From NCBI GenBank assembly GCA_029959085.1, contig JARWIR010000016.1:23383499-23447498 (forward strand): a DNA stretch of 64,000 nt, written 5' to 3'. The first letter of the stretch is position 1. Each line of letters opens with the position of its first letter. The notes under the pieces were generated by a model. The model did no database searches. It was given only the letters and a program-made list of their open reading frames with translations, and was not told the origin of the DNA. Positions 1 through 12,013 of this stretch are shown piece by piece. Both the position numbers and the translations under genes were made by a program. The stretch is from Nemophila menziesii. Taxonomy: Eukaryota > Streptophyta > Magnoliopsida > Boraginales > Hydrophyllaceae.

Positions 1-3000
1 CAAAGAAAAAACTAATCCCCTCTTCTTCCACTAATTTTCGACCAACAAAATATTATATCTAATTTATCAATACATATCACAAAAAACTATGTAATGAAAA
101 AAGAAAATATAATAATTTTTTCTTTAAATCATCAATTATTTTCAATACAAAATCTATGAGACTTATTTACCCTTCATAATATTTGTTAATTTCAAAATTC
201 CTTTTTTCTCTAATAATATCTAGTTTTTATACTATTTTTTTGGCAAGAGTTTCTATACTATTCTTTCTATGATTTGTTTTCTTTTTTTATGTCGACCAAA
301 TGTCTACACCTAATAATAATATATAATATTTGAAAGCCCAACTATAATTTATTCAATTGTCTAAATGTTTTATTTTGTTTATCGTACATAATTTTTTTCT
401 AAACAATAAAAAATTCATGATGATTAAATGGTATTTATAATATGAGGGGACTTAACTTATATCATATCGGCAAGCAAAAATTACTACCAAGTGTTGTTTC
501 TATTATTCTTAATAAGTCATATGTTTATAGAAATATTAGTCAATTGAGTCAAAAAACTTAATAACCTACCTCATAAAATCCAATGAATTATTTCTCCCCC
601 CCAAAAGGTCCAGCTTTTTAATCTGTACATCATTCATACCCTTATATTAAACGAATTAGTTAGATTTTATGTCATTATTTTCTTATATAACGGATTTCAT
701 TTTTGGTACATATAATCTAAATCCCATACTTTAAGCATCAAACGATGGAATTTTTTTCTTATTTCCAATTTCATTCTTATATGGTTACAAACCCAATGAT
801 TTACAAAGATCAACCGGGCAGAAGATGAGTGGGAAGGTCAGTGTGAAGAGTTTTTTTCAAGCGGCGGTGGAAGATGGTGGAGAATGGTCCTCGAGCGGCG
901 GCGAAAGATGGTGGAGAATGGTCCTCGAGCGGCGGAGGATTTCTTTTGCAGTACATCGGCTTAGTGGAAAGGTGAGTGTGAAGATAGTCTATTTTGTAAG
1001 AAACAAAAAGGCTATTTTGCTGCAAAACTTTTATTCTAATTGATTATTGTCACATCTCATCTAATTCCAACCATCCTATTTAAACCAATTGTTTTTACCT
1101 ATAAAAGTGGTGGTCTTTGATGTATTCCTACATTTTGCAATATGAAAACTTTCTACGTAACCTATTTCTTCAAATTCTCTCTTCACTATCGATGTCTCCC
1201 CATTTGTGATGATTTATTATTAAATGGAGACATCATTTTTAGTGTTTTAAGAAGTCATTCAGTCGATTTTCACATGATATATTGCACTTTCCTATTTCTT
1301 GTCTTAATTTAATGATTTATTATTTTTAGAGCATATTTGGTTTAATTATTTATTTAGTGTGAAGTTTTCAAGATATATATGGAGATTAATTAGATGTCAA
1401 GTCAATTCTAAAAGATAAATGAAAGAAGATATACATGAGAATTGGAGAAAAGAAAGGAAAAGTTAGGATATGGAAAGATAAAGTTGCTAAATAAATCTGA
1501 ATTTCAGCACCTACGACCATAGAAGTGATCATAACTCAATATTGGTTAGGAATTTGGAAGAATGGTCTGAAGCAAAGTTAAAGAGCTTTCCGAGAAGATC
1601 ATTTTCGACTATTGGAACGCATCAAATGGATAAGTATTGAAACAGTTATCACCAAAACAAAACATCGGCAGACTATTTCGAATGGGTCTTCTAAACACCT
1701 ATAAATTTGAGTTGGGCTTGGAGTCCAAGTTACTTGTCTTCCACTCCAAGAAAACGAATGAGGTCTTCTAAACACCTATAAATACACCCTTAAACCTTTG
1801 TAAAGTCATCCTTGCTCAATCCTTGCCTCCCATTAACTAGTCCTTAGATTTATTATCATTAGAGTTATTAAAGAAAACAAGATGACATCTTTGTATCAAT
1901 CTTTTAGTTTATTTCTTTCAGGTATGAACTAATTTTCCCATAGCTTGGGTTTTCCATCATGTATAATCTATGAATTCTATTTTCTTTCTATCTAAGTTTC
2001 TTTGGGAATTATATGTTTTAATTTGATATTAGCTGTTTACCCATATATTTGTTTATGTGTTTTGAATTATTGACTGCCCTAAACCTGATCACTTTAGGCT
2101 TTCTTAATAGTAGTTAAATGGTCGCCCGGAAGGGGTGTCTAATTATTGACACACCACATAACTTCTAGTGTCTGGTATTGGTCCTGACAACACCGATCCT
2201 AACTAGATAGTCATTAGGGTATGTTTTAATCACCATATCACCAATTGTAGGAATTTTTTGCTTAGGGCCTTGGTAGCGCTTGATAACCCTATTTTAAACT
2301 ACCTTGTGGTTATGCTGTAGCCCCCTTAGTCGCTCTCAATGTCTAAGGAATGGGAATTTAGAATCCTGACTAAGTATTTAAGAGCTATTATCTCCCTTAT
2401 TAACTGAAATTGAGAAAGAATTAGAAGGATTAGTGCATACTAGCAAACCTAAGCTATACTCTCTCATCTTATATTTTCTCATATTCACTTTATTGTCTTT
2501 TATTTTATTTAGTTCAATTAATCATCTCTTAATCAACCATATTTACATTCCGTCTTTTAATTAATTACTTGCTACTCTTAATTATTTGCTCATTCCGTCA
2601 TTCGTGTAACACACTAAGTCCCTGAGAACGAATTCTTCTTATCATTAAAACTTGCATACGTCCTGTAATACTTGCAGTACTGTACTTGTCTAGGGTGATT
2701 AGTGCATTGTTTTCTGGCTTATTTTATCTTATTTTTATCACACCCTAGGCGACACCAACTATTTCATATTTATTTGTCAACTTTCATTTGAACTACTTCA
2801 AATGCATTCACTACTTGAATTACGAAGCCTATCCACAACATATCAAACCAGGTATACTCAAGTTGATTTTTTTAGTTTTTTAAATTTTTTTATTTAGTTT
2901 GCAATAATTTATATATTTGTCAGGTTTTTTTTTGTATTTTACATTTATGTTTTAGCTTGTTTACATTTTTTAACACTAATTAATTGCGACTATTAAAATT

Positions 3001-3744
3001 CTGAAGTTGAGTCTATTAGATTACTAGGTTTCGACTCTTAGATAAAAGATTTAAACCTCAACTATTAGAATAAAATTCAAACCTCAAAAACAATTAAACT
3101 TAAAGAAAAACTAGGATTAAAAAAAATAGTTTTTTTGAAAATCACTACTTATTTTTTAACATACAAATGAAACTTAAACCACACTAATATCAAGTAAACG
3201 GTTTTTTTGAAAATCAATACACATTTTTAAACATACAAATGACCATCAATCTTGGCAAGTAATTCCGAATTACAAGCACATATCGATAAATTAGAAGCGG
3301 AATTAGCTGCGCAATGTGAAGCGTTCCATTTAAATGACTCCCAAGGTATACACATTCAATATTAAATAATCATAAAAGGTTTGTACATAAGGATTTATGC
3401 AATAAAATTGGTTCAATATTTAATTATACATATGGATAATGAGACACATCTGGAAAACACCCTCCACTCGATGAACCCACCAACGAATCCCAATTTTATC
3501 AACATAGAGAAAGAGGCTAAAGCTACGCCGGTGATGATGCCGACTACGTAGATGCGTTGCAACCTAAACCACGGACTCGAGCTCTGAGGTCATTAGCGTG
3601 GGACTACTTCGTGAAGGACAAACCCAACATAGGCAGGGCGGAGTGTAAGGTATGTAAAACATCTTATGCTATGGTTGCTGATAAATCTACTGCTAAGTTT
3701 ATGAAACATATTAAAGAAGTCCATAAGGTAGGTCCTCGCACCCT
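1..3744 (+). repeat. Segmental direct repeat, copy 1 (about 3.7 kb)
   Basis: This stretch recurs almost base for base at 23036-26748. I found about six single-base differences (for example near 962/24000, 1951, 2032, 2169, 2331 and 2621) and two deletions in copy 2, one of 20 bp near 1448 and one of about 11 bp near 3190, so identity is roughly 99.8% outside the indels. Copy 1 may extend left of the window. Apart from the 5' end of a hAT gene after about 3248 I see no gene here: 1-860 and 1044-3247 are AT-rich with no convincing reading frame. Confidence 0.95.
861..937 (+). repeat. 34-bp GC-rich tandem repeat, two copies plus a stub
   Basis: Two adjacent 34-bp units beginning GCGGCGG and containing AGATGGTGGAGAATGG lie in otherwise AT-rich DNA, flanked by near-repeats of a GGAAGGTCAGTGTGAAG-like sequence on both sides. 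The small reading frames over this block on both strands look like by-products of the repeat. The same array occurs in copy 2 at about 23896-23972. Confidence 0.75.
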
Positions 3745-5872
3745 TACTCAAACTACCATTGACCTCGTGACCGGAAAATCATTTACGCCGAACATAGAAC
3801 TGACACTTAAGGAGATGGTCATATACATATGTTGTGACAGTCAATCGTTTAGCCACGCCCCGAGTCCCAGTCTTGCTAGGTTTATTAGAAACTCGCAAAA
3901 CCCGTGTTATGAGCCGATTCAGAGAACTGCACTAATGGTAGTCATGAAGAAACTCAAAAAACCTAACGACCAAATCTTGTCTAACATCTGATATGTGGGA
4001 AGCTAAGAATGGTTTGAAAATATTGGGAGTAACATGTCACTGGATTGATGGAAACTGGTTACTGCTGAAGCGTATAATCTGTTTTTCTGTCGTTGTTGAA
4101 TGTCCTACTAGTAGTAATGTTAATGATTTGATTACTGTTATTGCTTTGGCGTACAATATTACTAATCGGGTGTTTACATGTACATTCGACAATGGTTTGG
4201 ACATGGTTATTGCTGTCTCGGACCTCATTAAAAACTTTACTGATAGGTCATTGTATTACGATGATCTTTTCCACATTCATTGTAATTGTAACATTATCAA
4301 TTTGGTAGTTAGTGACGGGACTGCTGGTCTGGGAGTGACTTATAACTACGACTTAGGTGTGAAAATGGTTGGACCGAATGTAGTTAAAAAGATTAGGAAA
4401 ACGTCGACTAGTATTAGAAACACTCGTGCATTAATCCGGGCATTTAAAAAGAAATGTGAGTCTACGGGTGTTAAGCAAAAGAGACTGACGTTGGTTTGTC
4501 CTGCCTGAGTGACTTCAACGTATTTGATGTTACAACGTGCATTGGGGTTTAAGAATATTATAACAAGCATTAATAACGGGAATTTTAGTGATAACTTTAT
4601 TGATTCTAGTGATCGGGAGTTGGTTAGAGCATTAGTCGATTTCCTCCAACACTTTAGCGAAACCACAATTGTTTAACAGAAACATATACTCCTAAAAGTT
4701 ACTTGGTGTTAGAAAGAGTTTACGAAATGGCTTTGCAGATGAAAGAGTATAGGTTAACGGAGGGGATTGACATTATAATTGGTCTGATGATGGAAATTTT
4801 TTTGAAGTACTATGACCCTATCCTGATTGTGTTTGCTAAATGTTGTGTCCTAGATCAGCGTTACAAGTTAAAGTGTACGGAAAAATTTATATTGGAACTC
4901 AGTACTTGTTTAGGTCACGCCGAGTCACAGGTGTTGTAAGATCAAGAGCTAGTAGAATGGTTGACGAAGACAACACAACACAAACCACCTATAACCAAGG
5001 CAAGTGAATTTACCTTGACTTCTACTTTTAATCGATCCATGAACCGCATGTTGAAGACTATGATATTATTGGTTTTTGGAGAAAATATAATAGCAGGCCC
5101 ATTTTGTCACTCATGGAACGTGACCTGCTAATAGGGCTGCAAACGAGCCGAGCCGAGATGAATACTAGATGTACAGACTTGTTTGTTTAATTTCTCGAGC
5201 CGAGCTCAAATTTAAACGATTCGGGCCAAGCCAAGCTCAAATTTAAACGAGTCGAGCCCGAGCTTTCAATGATCCAAATTAGAATTGTTATAACTTGTTT
5301 GTTCAACTTACAGAACAATCTTTCTTAGAGTCGAGCACGAGTTGCTCATGAACAATTTGTTTTTTATGGTTGAAATGAGACTTTCATGAGTGTATAGTAT
5401 GAAATATGAAACATAACATTAATGAAAAAAATAAATGTCTAAAGAAATTAAAAATATCCAATTAGATATTGAAATTTTAATAATATATTTATAAGTAGAT
5501 AATATATTAAATTTATAATTCATAATTTTAAACGAGCTCACGAGCCAAGCTCGAGCAGACTCGTTTACGTATCGAGCTTAAAATGGAGCTTGATCTTGAG
5601 CTTGTTTATATTCGAACCGATCTCGAACGAGCATTTCTGCGAACCGAGCTCGAGCTGCTCGCGAGCGGCTTGGTTCATTTAAAACCCTACGTGCTAACCA
5701 TTTCAGCGTCCTCAGTTCCATCCGAATCTGCTTTCAGTGAGGGTAAGTATCAACTTTCTGATCAACGGATGAGTATGATCGGGTAAACACTAGAACGGGT
5801 GGTACAAATACAAGACTGGCTAAAAGCAGACGTCTGAACGCAAGACCAGATGAACATCATACCAACCCGATG
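3248..5872 (+). pseudogene. hAT transposase pseudogene (Ac / RICESLEEPER type)
   Basis: A decayed hAT-superfamily DNA transposase. A likely first coding exon (about 3248-3346) encodes NSELQAHIDKLEAELAAQ and ends at a possible splice donor. From 3557 there is a BED zinc finger (ECKVCKTSY..., then H-x4-H in MKHIKEVH), then the hAT core (MWEAKNGLKILGVTCHWID from 3993; HIHCNCNIINLVVSDG near 4270), the linker seen in RICESLEEPER proteins (VFAKCCVLDQRYKLK near 4830), and the C-terminal dimerisation block (TISASSVPSESAFS near 5700). The frame is broken by a frameshift near 3550, one near 3960, stops at 4506 and near 4673, and a 558-bp MITE at 5132. Family membership is secure; I did not find the element's own terminal repeats. 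It is certainly non-functional. Confidence 0.88.
5132..5689. mobile_element. hAT-type MITE inside the hAT pseudogene
   Basis: A 558-bp element starting TAGGGCTGCAAACGAGCC and ending in the reverse complement of TAGGGTTTTAAATGAACC, so both ends fit the hAT terminal pattern. It is flanked by 8-bp target duplications, cctgctaa (5124-5131) and cgtgctaa (5690-5697), with one mismatch. The ends are rich in CGAGCC/GAGCTCG motifs and the centre is AT-rich. It encodes nothing convincing. Skipping the element and one target copy joins ERDLL directly to TISASS of the transposase in frame, which confirms the boundaries. Confidence 0.88.
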
Positions 5873-6833
5873 AAGATGAATGGTGAGCTCTTTCTTCGAC
5901 TCTTTACTCCAACTCAATTTTTGAATAAACGTACTAACACTTTTACCAAGGGGGTTTAAAAAACTACGTGGTGACTTGATCCTTTTCTAGGTATGCATTT
6001 CACGCTACCTATAGAAAAGGTACGTAGGCATTCTAAATTTTATGGCACAGTCACCAACCCCCCTTCCACAGATTGATCCCGATTCCCGATGCAGACTTAT
6101 AATTTATATGTTGTTCTTTTGGTGAAATGAGATTGTAATAATTTATTCCTTAGCTAAATTATATTTGTAATAAGTTATGTTATTATCCTTTGTAATTTAT
6201 TTCATCAGTTGTGCAATTGGATTTATTAAATTTAATCAAATTTACAGTCTCTGTACAAAGATTGAAGAAAAATGTGTTTTTAGATTTTCTCTATTGCCAC
6301 AAATCCTAACCCAATAGAAAAACATTAACGAACTTGTTATGACCGAACCGGAACCGGTCAGACGGGTTCATCTTACCGGTTCGTGCTTCTTATATAACCC
6401 CTATGAAACCGGACTGGACCGGTCCTATAAGGGGGAGGACTGCCTAGGAACGCTAAGAACTTAGCCCTCCTGAGCAGTTAGACACTCTCTTCTTTTTTCA
6501 TTTTCTCGGGCTCTCCCTTCGAATGTCATCAAAACTCTCACCTGAGTCAATTTCAGCCAAGCCACGGTACGTTCTTCATCTTCTCTTTCTTTTCTCTCCC
6601 TTAACAAAAATTTATCTCCCATCTGCTGAAAATGATTCACTCATTTGTTGTTCCAGATATTGTAGTTTGTTCAGTTCAAAATTTTGTTTACCCAAACCCA
6701 AACATTACTATTTTTGATTATTTACCAAGACTTTTGATTGTTTGTGGCATAGTGTCTGATAATGTGTTAACCGTCAATGATAGTTGGTTGGGCCGATTGT
6801 AAAGGCTCCATTATTCAAAGAATCGCTTACCTA
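5873..6833. other. Non-coding spacer
   Basis: No supported gene. 5978-6025 holds a short inverted repeat (tccttttctaggta against tacctatagaaaagg). 6340-6425 is a cluster of CCGG-containing motifs (ggaaccggt, ttaccggtt, gaaaccgg, accggtcc) around a TATA-like cttatataac, possibly the edge of an unrecognised element. 6520-6720 is pyrimidine-rich with a chance reading frame. Confidence 0.5.
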
Positions 6834-7709
6834 TAGCGGTGGAAATCACTAGAACGGATTGGAAAAAGGGTCTTTCGGAAAATTTTCTATTTTTTTGGGA
6901 ATAGATTTTTTCCATTCCAATTCTGTTCCTATTTTCCGGAACTGAAAAAAAAATTCCGAATCCGAAATATCGGAATTTCGGCACGGGAATTTCTGAACGT
7001 TTGGTTCGAAAATTCGGTAATTTCGGCACTGAAATTTTTGAACTTTTGGTTCGGAAATTTCTCAGACTTTTATTTTAGAAATTACAAAACTAAGACAATA
7101 GTTATCACAACCAATAGTTAAAAATTAAATAATCATATAAAATTATAAACCTTGATGAGTGTGAAGAATTTTTTTTTTTTTTTTACTCATCTGAATTTAG
7201 AATGCTATTTAGCAATAGATCTCGTAAAATGGTATTAGAATTCATCAATATTCAACTTTGACAAACAAGTATTATATTTAATTACACTATTACATATACT
7301 TTCAAGCATATATTAAGATAATTAGAACAAAGTATCCTATGATATTGAAGCAACTCGACATCTATTTAAGAGTACGAGATTATTATTTTGTTTTTATTTT
7401 TCTGTTTCTTTTTTGAAAAAAAATAAAATGTTTCATTGTTTTTCAACGTTTAGAATTTCTTTTTTGTTCTGAAAAAATTTCAACCTGATGTACTTTTTTC
7501 ATTTATTTTATTCTTAATATTCTATTTTACTTATTTAATATATTACATTTGAAAATAAAAATCAGAATAAAAATTAGATCGGAAAACCAGAAATCTCGAA
7601 AAAATCGGAAATCGGAATTTCATAATTCATTAAAAAGCTGTTCCTAAATCGAAATTTTTGGATCGGAAAAATTGGAAATCGGAAATTTCGAATCCAAAAT
7701 CCACCCCAG
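6834..7709. mobile_element. Non-autonomous hAT-like element (876 bp)
   Basis: The left end TAGCGGTGGAAAT and the reverse complement of the right end (CTGGGGTGGATTT) share GGTGGA/T. The flanks are cttaccta (6826-6833) and cttatcta (7710-7717), an 8-bp target duplication with one mismatch. The interior has many GGAAATTCCGGAA-like near-palindromes close to both ends and an AT-rich core. There is no coding capacity. The hAT assignment rests on the 8-bp duplication only, so it is moderate. Confidence 0.65.
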
Positions 7710-7849
7710 CTTATCTATGTAGCACCTCCAAAATGAGTACAATTTTATTAAGAAAGGTAAATACAACGTAATTTTTATTGTAACAATAAATTTTATGCTC
7801 ATACTGCACTTACATGGTTTTTTTTTTTTTTTTTTTTTGGACATTACAA

Positions 7850-7865
7850 GGGTGCAAAAGCACCC
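7850..7865 (-). other. 3'-terminal hairpin of LINE-1
   Basis: The perfect 6-bp stem gggtgc/gcaccc with a 4-nt loop lies 11 bp from the A tail, downstream of the ORF2 stop. L1-type reverse transcriptases in several lineages recognise structured 3' UTR ends; that role is inferred here. LINE-2 and LINE-3 show no matching hairpin. Confidence 0.55.
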
Positions 7866-7883
7866 GAAACAAAAGGAAACAAA

Positions 7884-10800
7884 TTAGCCTATTCCTAGTT
7901 TACTAAAAGCCGAAGAAAGATCGAAAATACTAATTGTATTTCGATCTTTAAAACTTGCTGCGTGCCTAGCTTCCTTCGCTAACTTATCCGCATTCCTGTT
8001 GAGCTTTCTTTTGATGTGTTTGAACGAGATTCGCCCAAGCTCTTCAGCTTTATGGATAATCTTCTGAAGGGTAGGTTGGATGTTCCACCTAGCCGCTGAC
8101 ACCTGCTTTATACCTTGAATCACTTCAAGGTTATCTGAAGGATTACGGTATCTTTCCCTGGAAAGAGAGCTCCAATCTGAGTGGCTCTAAGAACAGCCTC
8201 TGCTTCTCCCTCCACAGCCGAGTTGCAACTGATTGTGGTGCTTCCTCTGAAGTTAATTCCACTCTCTTCTTGGATTCCAACGATTGCTATTCCAGTGGGT
8301 TCCCATTTGTTAGTAAAAGAAGCATCACAAAATAAGGAAACGTGCTGTTCTTGTTCTTCCGCATTTATGTTTAAAATTCGATCTTCCTTGTGGCTGAAAC
8401 CTTTGTATCCGTCTTTGATCCAATTTATCCCGTGAATTTCCTGCATGAGCTTTTTAGATGCTATGTTGATTCCCGTACCGTCGACTGCTGTGTCCTCGTG
8501 GATTGCCTTCATTTTTGCTTTCCAAATATTCCATAGATTAATCATCAAATAGTCTCGTATCACATTTTTGTCCCATCCCCCTTTTTTGTATGCCTTGATA
8601 ATTTTTAGAAACCAATCCTCGATTTTATCATCCTGGACTTCTTTGATTTTTATCTGAAGAAAAGATCCCGCCCAGATATCTTTACACATTGTACAATGCA
8701 GAAGGATATGTTCCACATCTTCTTCTTTATAGTTGCACCATAAGCAACTCTTTGTATCAGCGCATTTCCTTTTATATAAATTGACTCTTGTTGGGATCGC
8801 ATTGTTGATAATTCGCCACATGAACAATTTTATTTTTTTAGGTATGTTTGAGTTCCAAATTGTTTTCCATATTTTTGAGTCTTGCATGGCTTTTGTCTTC
8901 GTTGTTGTTGCTTTATTTCTGTTTTTTTCCTCCGTTAGTACCTTATAACCTGTTTTTGTATCATAATTACCATCTTTAGAGAAAGGCCATATAAGTTTAT
9001 CCTGTATACCATGCTCTTTTATCTTTGTCTTCTTGATAAGTTTGATAATGGGAAGTGGGAAAAAATTGTCCAGTTTTTCTAAATCCCACTCATCTTTCCC
9101 TTCTTTCATAAGCTCGTGTACTTTTGTGATACATGATCCTTTTGGTTTCTCTAATTTCCATTCAGTATCTATCCATCTTTCACTCCATATATTCGTGTCT
9201 CTCCCGTTTCCGATTTTTTTAATCCCATGCTTTGTGATAAAGTCCCTTCCTTCTATAATGCTTGCCCAGCTCCACGTTCTGCTCTGTCTAAGTTTACACG
9301 TTAGCATATCAGATTTGTTGAAATAAATACCTTTGAGAAGTTTAGCTGCAAGGTTATTAGGATTGTGAATCAATCTCCATGCTTGGGCTGCTAATAAGAC
9401 CGTGTTCGTCCTTTTGAAATCTTTAAATCCAAGACCACCTATTAGTTTACTGACTGTGACCTTTTCCCATGCAATCCAGTGTATTCTATTTTTCTCGCCT
9501 GAATTCCACCAGAAATTGGATATAGCTGATATTAGTTTGTTACAAAAGGATATAGGAAAAGAAAAAATAGACATATAATAGTTAGGTATGGCCTGAAGAA
9601 TAGCTTTGATGAGGACTTCTTTGCCTCCTTCTGATAAAAGTTTAGCTTTCCATCCTTCTGTATTCTTAAATACTTTCTTTGCAATCCATTCGAGGGATTC
9701 TATCTTTGACCTCTTATGACATAGTGGAATTCCCAAATAGTATCCCAGATTTTCAGTTTCTTTAATATTTAACCTGTTAGTGATCTCGTTTTTAATTTCA
9801 TCGGGCGTTTCTTTGCTGAAGATAAGGGCTGACTTATGGAAATTTATTTGTTGTCCTGACCCATTACAATAAATATCCAGGCATTCTTTGAATTTCCCAA
9901 TATCTGTTTCTTCCAGGTCCAAAAAGAAAAGAGAGTCGTCTGCAAATAACAGGTGAGAAATCATAGGACAGTTTCTATTAATTTTTATTCCTTTAATCAG
10001 CTTACTCGCCACAAAATGATCCACAATACTAATAAGAGATTCAGTAAGGATAGAGAACAGAAAAGGGGACAGGGGGTCGCCCTGTCTGAGCCCTCTACCT
10101 GGTTTAAAATTTTCTAGTCTTTCCCCATTGATGGTAATATGAAAGGAAACAGAAGTGATGCAATTTTTTATCCAGCTTATCCATGTTTCGCAAAAACCTA
10201 GTTTCTTTAAAACCTGCAAGAGAAACGACCATCTTACCTGATCGTATGCCTTGGCCATATCGATTTTAATAGCCGCCATATGCTTCCCATTTTTCCGCTT
10301 TTTATTCATGAAAAAAGAGATTTCTTGCGCTATAATGATATTGTCCTGTATAGATCTACCTTTGATGAAAGCTGATTGCGTGGGAGATATAATCTCGTTC
10401 ATGATTTCTTTTAATCTGTTCGAAAGAATTTTTGTAATAATTTTATATATAAAATTGACACAAGATATGGGTCTGAAATCACCGAGGTCTTCTTGGATTA
10501 TGCCTTTTGGTACGAGTGTGATCAGAGTATCGTTAATCGATTCGACTGAACAGTTGTTCTCAAAGAAATCCATAATTACCTGTATTACATCACTTTTGAT
10601 AATATCCCAAAATTCTTTATAGAACTTACCGTTAAGGCCATCAGGGCCCGGCGCTTTAGAAGCTGAAAGCTCTCTGACAGCCTTCTCAATTTCTTCAATA
10701 TCTGGTATCTTTGTTAATTCAGCGTTCATATTATCCGTTATGCAAGGTTTGATGAAATTAATAGCTTCCTTCATCGAGTCCTCTCCGCCTATGTTCTCTT

Positions 10801-12013
10801 TGAATAATTCTTTATAATAGTTTTGAAAGGAGTCTTTAATACCCCCTGAGTCATCTGTCCAGTTACCCTCTTTATCTTTAATTCTAGTTATTTTATTAAG
10901 TTTTCTCCTCTTTATAGTAGCTAAATGGAAATATTTCGTGTTTTTGTCGCCATAGACCAACCAGTTCTGTCTAGCCCTATCCCCCCAATATTTTTCTTCT
11001 TTTTCGTATTCTTTCTTAATTTGCTCCTTAATGTCCTGTTCTTCTTGGTTAGTAGTGTTGTTATCTATTTTATTATTTAACTCTATAAGCCTTTCCTGGA
11101 GATTTTTAATAGTTTTCCCATGATTTTTAAAGTTTTTTGAGCTCCACTTGGTGAGTTCTTTTTTGGTGTATTCTCTCTTTTTAATGTAATTAGGAATGGG
11201 GATTCTGTCCTTAGGAGTGTTCCAACTATTATCAATAATATTCCTACAGTTATCATTATCAAGCCATCTAGATTCGAATTTAAAAAATTTCTTAGTCCTA
11301 TTAGTATTGCTATCAAAATGAAGAAGTAGGGGAGAGTGGTCCGACCCAATTGCCGGAGGTATATGAATTTGTGATCTTGGATACCTTTGCATCCAATCAT
11401 ACGTAGCAAGTCCGCGATCGATTCTTGTCTTTACATTTTTATCTCCATCCATCCTGTTAGACCAAGTGAAAAAACACCCATCAGAATCAATTTCCACTAA
11501 CGAATTACAACTAGTAAAATCAATAAAAGCATTGATGTGGTCCATATTAGCTGGATTTTTGCTTTGTTTTTCCGTGATATTAAGTATCTCGTTAAAATCT
11601 CCCATAATAATCCATGGCTCCTTAATCCCTTTACTCCAATTTGTAATCTCATCCCAAATTTCAAGTCTCATTTTAAAGTCATTAGGTGCGTGAATAAAGA
11701 TAACATAATAAGCAAAAGACAATTCATTAATAAAAGCAACTACATACGAATTACAACTGAAAACAACTTGCAAATGCACCCAAGGGTGCCACAAAATCAG
11801 AAACCCCCCAGAATGATATGCCTTTCCAGAGGGTTCAACAAAAAACGACTTCTCAAAACCAAACCTTGCCACCACACCCTGAGAGTCCTCCTCTCTCATC
11901 ATTGTTTCACAGAACGCAACCACACTAGGACGATGTTGAGCCACCAACGAGCTTGCTCTGGATAATGTTAAGGGCGCTCGTAAACCCTGAACATTCCAGA
12001 ACAAAGTCGTCAT
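7884..12013 (-). CDS. LINE-1 ORF2: endonuclease, reverse transcriptase, RNase H (one frameshift)
   Basis: The LINE replication polyprotein (nicking plus target-primed reverse transcription). The order is AP-type endonuclease (residues 1-230: NVQG, CETM, GDFNEI, SDHSPL), reverse transcriptase (about 400-780: KAPGPDG, QSAFIKGRSIQDN, KIDMAKAYDQVRW, GRGLRQGDPLSPFLFS and catalytic FADD at about 9935-9946), a zinc-binding zf-RVT region (CLWCNYKEEDVEHILLHC) and a plant-type RNase H (LFCDASF...). The start ATG at 12013 overlaps the ORF1 stop as ATGA. The continuous frame (1297 aa) ends at 8120, but RNase H continues in another frame to 7884 (DNLEVIQGIKQVS...). A one-base deletion near 8135-8140, next to the conserved SDN aspartate, explains this. 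Otherwise the protein looks intact. Confidence 0.93.

Noticed and set aside
810..1043. Overlapping 71-72 aa reading frames on both strands
   Set aside because: They fall on a two-copy GC-rich tandem repeat and mirror each other on opposite strands; no family resemblance.
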